12,531 nt of DNA from Pigoraptor vietnamica (lineage: Eukaryota; Opisthokonta; Filasterea): NCBI GenBank assembly GCA_943704525.1, contig CALSCQ010002250.1, positions 1-12,531 on the forward strand, given 5' to 3'. This document shows, one piece after another, positions 1-7,551 of the stretch; within the stretch, counting starts at the first letter, position 1; every line of letters starts with the position of its first letter. The notes beneath the pieces were generated by a model. The model was not told where the DNA came from, ran no database searches, and worked only from the letters and a program-made list of their open reading frames with translations. A program made the translations under genes and the position numbers.

Positions 1-16
1 CCCCCCACGCACACAC

Positions 17-455
17 CTGCCGCAGCCGTCGCAAAGGTGAGAAGCGCATGAGTCGAGTCGACCCACTTGAGAGAGTACTGCCCCGCGTGAGGCACCAACG
101 GAGCCAACTCGCGCGTCAGCTCAGCGGCCTTCATTTCAGCGGGGAAACCATAGGCCTCAACCACGCGATCAAAAGAAACGTCTGCGCATGATGAGTCCGC
201 ACCGTCAAACCACAACAAACACTACAGAGCGAGTGCCCCGTACATACCGTCATTGACAGGCCGTGTCTTTGCTTGGCCTGAGGCCGCTGGCTGTGGAGAT
301 CCACTTTTGGTCTTGATGCTGAGTTGTGCAAGACCTTCCGTCAAATCCGTGGCTTTCTCGGCTTTTGGCTTTGCTACGGTTGTTGCGGGCGCGATTTTCC
401 CGGCATCCCAAGCCGACTCCCAGTCATCTTCAGGATCCGCATTGGTGGTGGCCAT
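17..455 (-). CDS. R3HCC1L-like coiled-coil/RRM-fold protein, 5' part
   Basis: Partial minus-strand gene. Exon 1 is 455-248 and exon 2 is 181-17, with a 66-nt intron between them (donor GTATGT, acceptor GCAG, phase 1). A second donor (GTGTGT) follows at 16, so the gene continues past the left edge. Visible protein: 124 residues. Residues 9-17 form an acidic/Trp motif (EDDWESAWD) followed by a low-complexity A/K/T/S/P linker. Residues 71-124 hold an RRM-like unit with GFPAEMK and the hallmark KWVDSTHAL (108-116). The family form of that hallmark is KWVDDTHA, as in the C-terminal part of R3HCC1/R3HCC1L and related plant proteins. No R3H domain is seen, so the protein may be a short version or may lack it. 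The start ATG lies in GCCATGG. The family's molecular role is poorly known, though an RNA-related role is inferred from its folds. Confidence 0.72.
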
Positions 456-695
456 GGCGATAGTGACAGGCTCCTTCTACCTCAACAAAAGTTCGTTCGT
501 TTTTTTACATGAGATCAAAGAGGCCACACGAGTTTAAAAAATTTAGGGTAACATCGTGATCCCACCACCACTGTCAAGATACTTGTCGACTTGACAACAG
601 TAGCTTCTGCACTCGACGCCTCAATACCTAGTTTGAAGAAACAACGTAGCGGAAGATGGTATATTTGGGGGCAAATTTGTTTGGCACATGAGCAC

Positions 696-741
696 AAGTT
701 TTCTGACAGTTTGTCAAAAAGTTTTCTGACAGTTTGTCAAA
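696..741. repeat. Perfect 23-bp tandem duplication containing TGACA-3-TGTCA
   Basis: Two identical 23-bp units sit head to tail at 696-718 and 719-741; the shared core is GTTTTCTGACAGTTTGTC. Each unit contains a small inverted repeat, TGACA-GTT-TGTCA (704-716 in the first copy). The repeat lies about 240 to 290 bp upstream of the R3HCC1L-like start codon. TGACA is the core half-site bound by TALE-class homeodomains, so a regulatory site is possible; a chance replication-slippage product is equally possible. Confidence 0.75.
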
Positions 742-828
742 GGCACAAAGGGAGTCATGCTGTATTTCGATACAACAATCGAGGGTGCCCAACAACTTGC
801 GTCATGAAGAGGGAAGAGGCAGCAGAGA

Positions 829-932
829 TGTGTGTGTGTGTGTGTGTGTGTCTGTGTGCGTGTGTGTGTAGGCGTGTGTGTATAGGCGTGTGTATGTGCG
901 TGGTGTGTGCGTGCGTGCGTGTGTGCGTGTGT
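829..932 (+). repeat. Degenerate (TG)n microsatellite
   Basis: An almost pure TG run at 829-850 grades into TGCG/TATG/GTGC variants up to about 932. It is intergenic and is one of five long dinucleotide tracts in the window. Confidence 0.9.
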
Positions 933-1064
933 TTGTTCAGCATGTACATCGGCTCGAGAGTGGTGTCAGAGACCGACCATAGATGCGTGTCCGTGGGCTC
1001 CTCTGATAGAAAGAGACCTGGCAGTCATAGAGGTTGAACCCTCGTTGACTCTTCTGTTATAGAA

Positions 1065-1079
1065 AGAGAGAGAGAGAGA
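1065..1079 (+). repeat. Short (AG)7 run
   Basis: Fifteen bases of alternating A and G, about 100 bp past the ALG1 stop codon on the minus strand, where the transcript would read (CT)n in its 3' flank. Confidence 0.8.
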
Positions 1080-1180
1080 TACAGTTAGATACTGACGAAG
1101 ATAGATCGATCAGTGTGAGGTACTACTTACTATAAGATCACATCTACATAAGCACTAGATATTTTGCCACCAATGAACCT

Positions 1181-1414
1181 TTATCTCAGAAGAATTGGCG
1201 CAGCATCTGCATTCCAAGCATCGTCCCATCGAACTCGTTGAAATTCGCTCACACCCCTCCGTAGGCGGTCAATTTCGGCTGTGTTGGAAGGAAAGTCGCG
1301 GAAGAGTCCCTAGAACAATGCAGAAATGTGAAAATGTGCAAACGCGCGCACCGTACAGTATTACTGCGCTCCACGCACACATGGCACACACACAGACACA
1401 CACACACACACACG

Positions 1415-1446
<32 letters not shown>

Positions 1447-1810
1447 CACAAGTACGCACACGCACGTGCACACATACACACTCACACACAACCCAAACAC
1501 ACTCATTTATAGACGAACCTCCAATTGTACAGCAAGTTCTGAAGCGGTCGTAAATACGAGGCCGTTTTTCTTATCCACCACGAGCTCGTTCAAGCTTTGT
1601 ACAAGAAGGCAGAAGATTAGAAGGTTTGAGTTAATATAGAATAACGCAGGCGCACTTACCAACTGAAACCAATGGCGCAAACAGGGAGTCCGCAACCAAA
1701 CATATCGACAACTTTCATCGGCAAGTCCAGTCCAGACGACGACATGTGAAGACAGACGCCAAGGTCAGCGGACCCTGCGAGCAGTTGGTGTCAAATGCTT
1801 GCCTGCACAT

Positions 1811-1843
<33 letters not shown>

Positions 1844-1853
1844 ACACACACAC

Positions 1854-1892
<39 letters not shown>

Positions 1893-3386
1893 CAATTAGA
1901 ACTGGATAGTCTTCGGGCTCCAGCCATAGCGTCTTGATTTGAACAAATTTGAGTTGCTGTGCCGCAATGAGACTCTCGTAATGTCCTTTCAGAGGGCCTT
2001 TTCCTAAAGAAGCGGTGGAAGATATGCACACATGTAAGTGGAACATTCGGTTCGTGTGACGACCACAGGTGTCAGAGAACCAAGCAAACATGCCTGTGAT
2101 TGCGCAGACAATGCGGGGAAGTCCGCTGCGGAGGGCAGCCGCATGGTCATACGCAACCAAGGCATCGAGCAGTATTCCAAAATCTTCGTCCTCGGTCCAG
2201 CTGGTGCTGCTCACAAGGAGAGCAGGGCGGTCTTGTCGCAGTTCGACACGGCCCTCTCGCTTGCGAGTGAAAATTGTTGCCTCGGAAGTGTCATCATCGT
2301 CGCCGAACCGCAGTCGTCTGAAGAGCTGCGTGCGGTATTAACACTCAACAACAGACATTCAAGCCCGTTCAAGCAGACATGTCGAACCTTGCTCACCTCA
2401 TGAGACTCCTCCGTTGTCGCTTTCCTGAACTGCGGCGGGGCGCGATCGTACAGTGTGGTTGCGCGAATGGACCAGTTTGCAGCCAAGTCCGCAGCCATTG
2501 CACGCGTAACGCACAAGTGCGCATTTGCGACGCGTCCGAAGACGCTCTCGTACCTGCAATAGACAGCGTCACGAGAAGTGCAAGTACAGCGACATGTAGA
2601 AGCTCCCGGAACCCATACCATCGCGCCAACTTGACGATCGCGTGCTCCACGCCAAGCGAAAGTGCCAACAGCGACCACCCGTAGTTGTGCCAGTCAATCA
2701 CAAAGCGCGCTCCGTGAATCCACGACGCGACACGAGCAATCACGATCGTGGGTATGGAGGGCGGGTTCTGCGCGCGCCAGTTAGCACCCTTGAAGCAAAC
2801 CCGACTAACGAGATGCTACTGACCTGAACCAACAGGCAGTCGGGCGCACGCACACGCACGAGTAAGGTTGCCAGCAACTGTGCAACCTGGAAGGCGACCT
2901 TCAACGGCGCCCCCAACACGAACAAGCGGCGCGGCACGGCTGGTGATTGTGGCGTGAGTGAGCATTACGAATAGGAATAACACGCCTTGAGATCGCGACT
3001 CACATGGAAACTGCCGGAGATGGACAATGCGAATGGCCGGATTCGAGCAGACGGCCGCTATGGGTCGCGCTCCCGCATACCCGACCATGTCGACGAGGCA
3101 TCCGGCACGCGCCAACGACACCGCGTGGTACTGCATTTCAGAACGTGCGAAAATGGCAGTCAACACACGGAGGATAACAGCGAACAGCTGTGTGATGATT
3201 ACGACAAACGTACAGCAGCACGTGGCATTCCGACCCAAGCGCAGTACCAACCTGCATGCGTGGGCTGCGGCCAATGTCTCCCAGCACGACCACGCAGACG
3301 CGCCAGGGGCCACGACCTCGCCCCCGACGCAGCGCCCATGCGGTCAGCGCAAGCAGCGCAACGGCGACCGCGACAGCTTGCAGCAT
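1181..3386 (-). CDS. ALG1: ALG1, chitobiosyldiphosphodolichol beta-mannosyltransferase
   Basis: This enzyme adds the first mannose, from GDP-mannose, to dolichol-PP-GlcNAc2 on the cytosolic face of the ER. Exons on the minus strand: 3386-3252, 3130-3004, 2939-2824, 2767-2619, 2553-2397, 2325-2094, 2003-1893, 1774-1660, 1594-1519, 1309-1181. They sum to 1347 nt (448 residues plus stop), close to yeast and human ALG1, and all phases agree. Residues 3-19 form the N-terminal membrane anchor. Family motifs follow: [11 protein letters not shown] (35-45), a second hydrophobic helix (about 94-118), [25 protein letters not shown] (304-311), and the GT-B C-terminal donor-site stretch [10 protein letters not shown] (354-363). 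Intron 6 is GC-AG. Introns 7 and 9 carry TG repeats in the sense strand. It shares a divergent promoter with bL28m. Confidence 0.96.
1374..1500 (-). repeat. (TG)n microsatellite in ALG1 intron 9 (CA on plus)
   Basis: This is a long, nearly pure CA tract on the plus strand with a few TA/GCA interruptions, so the ALG1 pre-mRNA reads it as UG repeats. It fills most of the 209-nt last intron (1518-1310), whose donor is the weak GTTCGT. Confidence 0.9.
1809..1889 (-). repeat. (TG)n microsatellite abutting ALG1 intron 7 donor
   Basis: An 81-bp CA tract on the plus strand, UG in the ALG1 transcript. It begins within three bases of the 5' splice site (donor reads GTTTGTGTGTG), so the donor itself is nearly part of the repeat. 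The intron spans 1892-1775 (118 nt). Confidence 0.9.
2004..2093 (-). other. GC-AG intron in ALG1 (intron 6)
   Basis: The exon ends ...ATCACAG at 2094 and the intron starts GCATGT; the acceptor is TCTTTAG at 2005-2004. Joining in phase 1 gives ITG-KGPLK, the family consensus. The nearest GT (GTTTGC, three bases further on) would break the reading frame, so the GC donor is required by the protein. It is the only non-GT donor among the introns resolved here. Confidence 0.85.
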
Positions 3387-3638
3387 TGTTGAATGTTTTG
3401 TCAGTGCAAGTAATGAGCGGTTTTTTCGAGTTGCTTGTACCGGAAGCCAGCTTCAACACGCACGTCATCCACGTTACCGAACATTTTCGTCACATGTGCG
3501 TCATTACAACTCTGGTCTCGACCTTGGCACGCGCTGATATTTCCTCGTCCCCGGTCGCTTGCTTCCGTGCCGTGGGTTTGCTTCGGGGCTGCTTGGAAGG
3601 GCTGCTGAAGGTGGTTGCTTAAGGCTGTCGAGCGCGCC
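3387..3638. promoter_or_regulatory. Divergent promoter ALG1 / bL28m with ETS-like and CRE half-sites
   Basis: These 252 bp separate the two start codons, so both genes must start from here. Visible motifs are ACCGGAAGC (3439-3447), a close match to the ETS/GABP consensus, and three CGTCA (CRE half-site) copies at 3463-3467, 3488-3492 and 3499-3503. No TATA box was seen. In animals, ETS/GABP sites are typical of TATA-less bidirectional promoters of mitochondrial protein genes; that the same applies here is inference. Confidence 0.55.
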
Positions 3639-4115
3639 ATGGCGTCGATGGTCTCGCGCATGCTGCGCGACTTCCAGCCGAGGAAGGCCCTGCGCGGCCT
3701 GTTTGGCACACAGAAGATTCTCAAGGGCAACTCGGTGACGTTCTCCAACCACCGCACCATCAAGCTCAGCTATCCGAACGCAGTCAAGATGAGCTTCCAC
3801 AGCGAAATATTGGGCGAGGTGATCCGCTGTCGGGCAACAACGCGCGTCCTCCGCACGATCGACAAAGTGGGCGGCTTCGACCGATACATCCTCACGATGC
3901 CCGCGCGCAAGGTCAACTCGGACCTCGCTGCGGACCTCAAAGTGCGCATGCTTGCGCGGCTCATCAAGACAAAGACGCCCGTGCCGGAACGCTTAATGGT
4001 AAGGGCGAAACCGCCGGCCTCGCAGAGGCAAGCAGCGGTGAAGCCGGAGAGCGCGCCGGCGAGTGCGCCGACAAGTGCGCAGACGGAGAAAGTGCCTTCT
4101 CGTACCCATGTGTGA
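3639..4115 (+). CDS. MRPL28: Mitochondrial large-subunit ribosomal protein bL28m
   Basis: A single-exon protein of 158 residues. The core at 38-85 matches the bL28 family: HRTIKLSYPNAVKMSFHS is the strand that carries the conserved Pro-Asn, and LRTIDKVGGFDRYIL (71-85) is the hallmark found in bacterial-type and mitochondrial L28. The start at 3639 sits in GCGCCATGG; a 24-nt in-frame upstream extension begins with TTG, not ATG. The N-terminus (1-20) is rich in Arg and Met with no acidic residue besides Asp11, fitting a mitochondrial presequence. After about residue 121 the protein turns into a P/A/S/Q-rich tail. A strong splice-donor-like GTAAGG follows the ATG codon for Met120, so an alternative shorter or spliced tail cannot be excluded. 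Confidence 0.9.
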   Translation: MASMVSRMLRDFQPRKALRGLFGTQKILKGNSVTFSNHRTIKLSYPNAVKMSFHSEILGEVIRCRATTRVLRTIDKVGGFDRYILTMPARKVNSDLAADLKVRMLARLIKTKTPVPERLMVRAKPPASQRQAAVKPESAPASAPTSAQTEKVPSRTHV

Positions 4116-4447
4116 GGTGCGTTGGTTTCGAGGAGTCGAAAGGCAGTGATCCGTCTGCCATTCCATTGTGCTGCTGCCCCCCAATTGTGCGGCAATTTAT
4201 GAATCATTCTCGTTTTATTTACTCGCGGCGCTGATCACGCCTCGGCTGACAAATAGTGATTCGGTCCTTCTCCATCTTTCGTCTGGGTGTTGCGTGTGCC
4301 TGCGTCTTTTGCGTGGTGCGATGCATTGTGCAGCGGGCGTGTGTTTCGATGCTATTGCTCTCGTTATGTTTGCCTTATGTTCTAATTTCCCCTATTCCCA
4401 TCGTCCTATTTTTTTGCAGTGTCTCTGCCGTTGCGTTGCGCTGCGTG

Positions 4448-4477
4448 CTCCAGGGCCCCCTGGAGGGGTCTATAAAG
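4448..4477 (+). promoter_or_regulatory. TATA element preceded by perfect 8-bp inverted repeat
   Basis: CTCCAGGG and CCCTGGAG face each other across two C residues (4448-4465), followed five bases later by TATAAAG (4471-4477). The orientation suits plus-strand transcription starting near 4500, about 400 bp before the SLC35B1 start codon. It is the only clear TATA element seen at any promoter of the window. Confidence 0.4.
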
Positions 4478-4562
4478 CTGTAACTACTGTTACGTCGCTT
4501 TGCACCTTGGCAAATGGCGAACTGCCACGTGTGCCTTAGTGTGCGCGTGAGGGGTCTGTGCA

Positions 4563-4578
4563 TGCGTGTGTGTGTGTG

Positions 4579-4676
<98 letters not shown>

Positions 4677-4690
4677 TGTGCGTGTGTTTG
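4563..4690 (+). repeat. (TG)n microsatellite, about 128 bp
   Basis: The purest and longest dinucleotide tract in the window: TG with single CA, TC and CG interruptions near its two ends. It lies between the putative TATA element and the SLC35B1 start and reads as UG in the downstream gene's sense. Confidence 0.95.
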
Positions 4691-4905
4691 TGTCTAGTTT
4701 GATGAGAAAAAAGAAAAAAACCGCGAACCGCGCATCCGCAGTGAAGCCATCATCCGGGGGATTCAAGTTCGCACGCAGGGATGCGTCACACTGATGCCGG
4801 CATGCACACCCACGCAACCACTGCCACCACGGCCGGCCTTTGAAAAGCAACACGAACGCCCCTCGGATTGGACGCACGTCGCGAGGGCTGTCTGTCGCGC
4901 AGAGA

Positions 4906-6391
4906 ATGAGCCACCGCTTCATCAAGAAGCCCGGCGGCCTGGGCGCGTTCGTGCTGTGCGTGGGCGGCATCTACCTCTTCTACCTGTGGTACGGCATTCT
5001 CCAGGAGAAAATGTGGGTTCCATGCGTCCGTTCGCTTCGATTGGGCTCGCCTGACGCCCGCAGTCTGCCTGGCCCTTGTGAAACGCAGAACACAGAACGA
5101 ATATGGCGTCCTCCGGGAGCGTTTCCGCTACACGATGGCCATCGTTTTTGTGCAGTGCATCGTCAACGCGCTTTGCGGGCTTCTCGGTGGGCTGACAATT
5201 GCATGGCAGAGAGGGAAGGAGTGACTGCGGTCGTTAGTCCCTTTATTGCGCTGGAGACACATGTGTTGCGTGGACTGACTGCGCGTGGATTCAGTGTGGA
5301 AGGTGACGAAGCAGCCGGAGAACAGCACGCCAATTTTCAAGTTTGCCTTTAGCGCGCTCACATACATTGGCGCCATGATCACAAGCAACCATGCGCTGGC
5401 GTACGTGGACTATCCGACACAGGTGTGCCTCGCATGTGTGTGCGTGAATTGTGTTGATTTGTTGGAAACGTGAAGTCCACAGCAATCTTACGTAGATTTA
5501 TTGCAGGTGCTCGCAAAGTCGTGCAAGCCGGTGCCGGGTATGTTTGTGCTTCTGCGTTGCGCGTCGGTGTGTCTGTGTCTGACCACCGTTTTGCAGTGCT
5601 TCTGCTCGGCGTCGTGATCAACCGCCGGCGGTATCCGCTCGCAAAGTACATCTGCGTCGTGCTTCTCTCGGTCGGCATTGCCATGTTCATGTGGAAGGAG
5701 GTGCGGGCCGCGGACATTTTGCCTGGCCGCGCCCCTGCGCTGGCGCTGATCTGTGACACCCCGCCTGGTCCCCGGCGCAGGACAAGCGGGGGGCGGCGCA
5801 CGAGCACCCGCACTTTGGCTACGGGCTATTTCTGCTGGCCGTGTCGCTGCTGTGCGACGGACTGACGGGCCCGCAGCAGGAGCAGATGATGGAGCACCAC
5901 AACACGACGGCCCACCAGCTCATGTACTACATGAACGCCTGCGCGGCCCTCATGCTCTTCCTCTGTGGGTGGTCATTCCGTCGCCGCGTGCATTGTGTGC
6001 TGTGTCAGTGCGTCGGCGGTAACGTCATCTCACGGTCGATTTCCGCGCAGTCATGGTCGTGTCTGGGGAAATTACGGATGCGCTGGCGTTTGTGCAGCGA
6101 AATCCCGACATCATCGAGGACGCGACGACCCTCTCGCTCGTCGGCGCCCTCGGGCAGAACTTCATATTCCTCACAGTGGAGAAGTTTGGCCCCCTCACGT
6201 GCTCGGTCGTCACAACGACGCGCAAGTTCTTCACCATTCTCGTGTCCGTCCTCGTCTTCGGCCACGCGCTGACGACGCGGCAGTGGTGGGGCGTGGGCCT
6301 CGTGTTTTTTGGCCTCGCTGTGGACACGTTTGCGGGGAAGAAGAAGCCCCGCCACGCGCACGATGCGCCGCAGCACGTCAAGCAGGACTGA
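4906..6391 (+). CDS. SLC35B1: SLC35B1 (AXER), ER ATP/ADP exchanger of the nucleotide-sugar transporter family
   Basis: Human SLC35B1 moves ATP into and ADP out of the ER lumen; the yeast relative is HUT1. Exons: 4906-5012, 5089-5186, 5295-5422, 5507-5537, 5597-5700, 5781-5964, 6051-6391. They total 993 nt, 330 residues plus stop (human 322), with all phases consistent. Family motifs in order: YGILQEKIT (29-37), TYIGAMITSNHALAYVDYPTQ (split in the family as SNxALxxVxYPTQV, ending at 111), AKSCKPVPV (114-122), RRYPLAKY, GYGLF..DGLTGPQQ, GALGQNFIF (249-257), and FGPLTCSVVTTTRKFFTI (263-280). Exon 4 is only 31 nt. About ten hydrophobic helices are expected. The C-terminus ends in VKQD, so the KKxx ER-retrieval signal of animal SLC35B1 is absent at the very end, although KKK lies at about 314-316. 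Confidence 0.96.
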
Positions 6392-6609
6392 CGCGCATCG
6401 GCATGCGTTTGCACTCTGCGTTGCACTCAACACCTCTGCGTTGTATTCAACAAGCGCGCCTCGCAGGCACCGCTGATCATTCCTCCTCCGTTGCTCCTGT
6501 GGCACCTCCTGGGCCCCCGGCACGCCTTCCTTCTCGCACCCTCACGCGATCCCAACGCACGCACGCACGCTATTTACATCGCATCTATGTACACGCATTC
6601 GTTCGGCCG
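6392..6609. other. Convergent 3' intergenic region SLC35B1 / AP-4
   Basis: These 218 bp separate two stop codons and so must hold both 3' ends. No AATAAA is seen on either strand. The left part contains an imperfect 20-bp tandem repeat (6414-6453); the rest is pyrimidine-rich on the plus strand. Confidence 0.6.
6414..6453 (+). repeat. Imperfect 20-bp tandem repeat
   Basis: Units at 6414-6433 and 6434-6453 share 17 of 20 bases, both beginning CTCTGCGTTG and containing TCAACA. They lie 22 bp after the SLC35B1 stop codon, in its 3' untranslated region. Confidence 0.75.
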
Positions 6610-7376
6610 TCAGGAGACGGAGAGCTTCCGTCCGCCCATCGGCATGGGTCGGGACCGGCTGTTCGTCCTACTGCGGCTGCGCTTGCTGCCGTCGCCGTAG
6701 GGGTCGTCCAACGCCTCGCCCTCGAGGTGTCGCATGGCTTCGACAATTGTGTTCAGGTTGTGCCGCCCCATGTCGACGGGGTCGTCCGCACCTTGCATAT
6801 GCGTGTCTTGCGGTCCGCTCCACGTGGCGCCGGCCCCGTACCAGTGGCCGCTCGTGACGGGCGGACTGGTGGCGAGGGGGGCCGAGTACGACGGCATGGC
6901 CGCCGCGCGCGCGCGCTCGATGTGGCTCGCGGTGGGCGGCGTCTGACCTGGCACAACGGCCGCGCTCGAATCGCTGAGGTCGCCCTCGTCGCTCACCTCC
7001 ATGTCTTCGAGCTTGCTGGCAAAGCGCACGTCGCAGTTTGCCGTGCGTGGTACAGAGTCGGCGTCCCCCTGGCTGTAGTTGCAGAGGAGCCGCCGTAGCT
7101 TCGCGTTTTCTTCCTCCAGCGACAGCTTGGAGCCTTGCAGCGCGCGAATGTAGTCCGCCGACTGCTGCAGAATAGTGGCCTGTGTGCACTCGCACTGCTC
7201 AGCTGGTGCCACACAAAGGGGAGTCGTCTAGAGGTCGCACGCACCTTGCTCCATTTCTCGCCGTCACAGTGGGGAATCAGCTCCTTCAACTGGTCGAATC
7301 CTGCGTTGATGCTCTGCATGCGCCGCCGCTCGTTGGAGTTGGCGATCTCTCTCCGCACGCGCCTGTCCTGCTCCAT
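6610..7376 (-). CDS. AP-4 (TFAP4)-type basic helix-loop-helix leucine-zipper transcription factor
   Basis: A DNA-binding dimer expected in the nucleus. Exon 1 is 7376-7245 and exon 2 is 7179-6610, giving 233 residues. The intron is 65 nt (GTGCGT...CACACAG). An upstream AG at 7195 (reached as CTGAGCAG) would insert CECTQ, whereas the chosen acceptor joins GEKWSK to ATILQQSADYI, as in TFAP4. The basic region RREIANSNERRRMQSIN (8-24) is nearly identical to animal AP-4. Glu16 is the E-box-reading Glu, and Met20, at bHLH position 13 (Arg in Myc-like factors), predicts CAGCTG preference. Helix 2 runs into a zipper (Leu58, 65, 72, 75, 76). The tail is acidic around 90-105 and ends in an Arg/Ser-rich basic stretch. 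Human AP-4 is longer (338 residues) and has a second zipper not seen here. The start has almost no residues before the basic region, so an extra 5' exon is possible. Confidence 0.9.
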
Positions 7377-7551
7377 TTTCAAACTCACAATCGCCCCTTG
7401 TCGCACCGCCTGCCTTGCACGAGCATTGCACTCGGCGACCCTGCGGCCCTGGAACTTCCCTCTCCTTCCCCTTCACTGACACAGCCTTCGCGTGCCCCCC
7501 TGTCCGACACGCACGCACACTTGAGGCTGCGAGTGCGACCGCCCGCATCCG

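Larger units (their letters stand above)
456..1180. other. Intergenic spacer between R3HCC1L-like start and ALG1 stop
   Basis: No gene was found here. Both flanking genes are on the minus strand, so this spacer should hold the ALG1 3' region (high coordinates) and the promoter of the R3HCC1L-like gene (low coordinates). It contains a perfect 23-bp tandem duplication (696-741), a degenerate TG microsatellite (829-932) and a short AG run (1065-1079). The open frames across it are mostly translations of the microsatellite, giving Val/Cys or Thr/His repeats, and are not credible proteins. Confidence 0.6.
4116..4905. other. Intergenic spacer bL28m to SLC35B1, promoter and TG tract
   Basis: No convincing coding exon was found. 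The left half is pyrimidine-rich and includes an acceptor-like polypyrimidine tract ending in TTTGCAG at 4419. Next come an 8-bp inverted repeat and TATAAAG (4448-4477), a 128-bp TG microsatellite (4563-4690) and, just before SLC35B1, a TGCGTCA element (4782-4788) that resembles a CRE/AP-1 site. If TATAAAG is the SLC35B1 core promoter, the TG tract would lie in its 5' leader or in a leader intron. Confidence 0.5.

Noticed and set aside
591-1037. 148-residue plus-strand open frame with Cys/Val repeats
   Set aside because: It is a translation of the TG microsatellite and its flanks; no family motif and no splice partners.
1025-1045. tRNA T-arm-like GAGGTTGAACCCTC
   Set aside because: Only a four-base stem; no anticodon or D-arm and no acceptor stem can be folded around it.
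1195-1639. Overlapping frames with Thr/His repeats
   Set aside because: They are translations of the CA tract inside ALG1 intron 9, antisense to two well-supported ALG1 exons.
4168-4539. 123-residue Cys/Leu-rich plus-strand frame after bL28m
   Set aside because: Pyrimidine-rich spacer translation with no motif; spans the putative TATA element.
4536-4970. Minus-strand 144-residue frame with a Thr/His tract
   Set aside because: Crosses the TG microsatellite and is antisense to SLC35B1 exon 1.
5965-7098. 377-codon plus-strand open frame
   Set aside because: It runs out of frame through SLC35B1 exon 7 and antisense to AP-4; long shadow frames are expected in GC-rich coding DNA, and no motif is seen.
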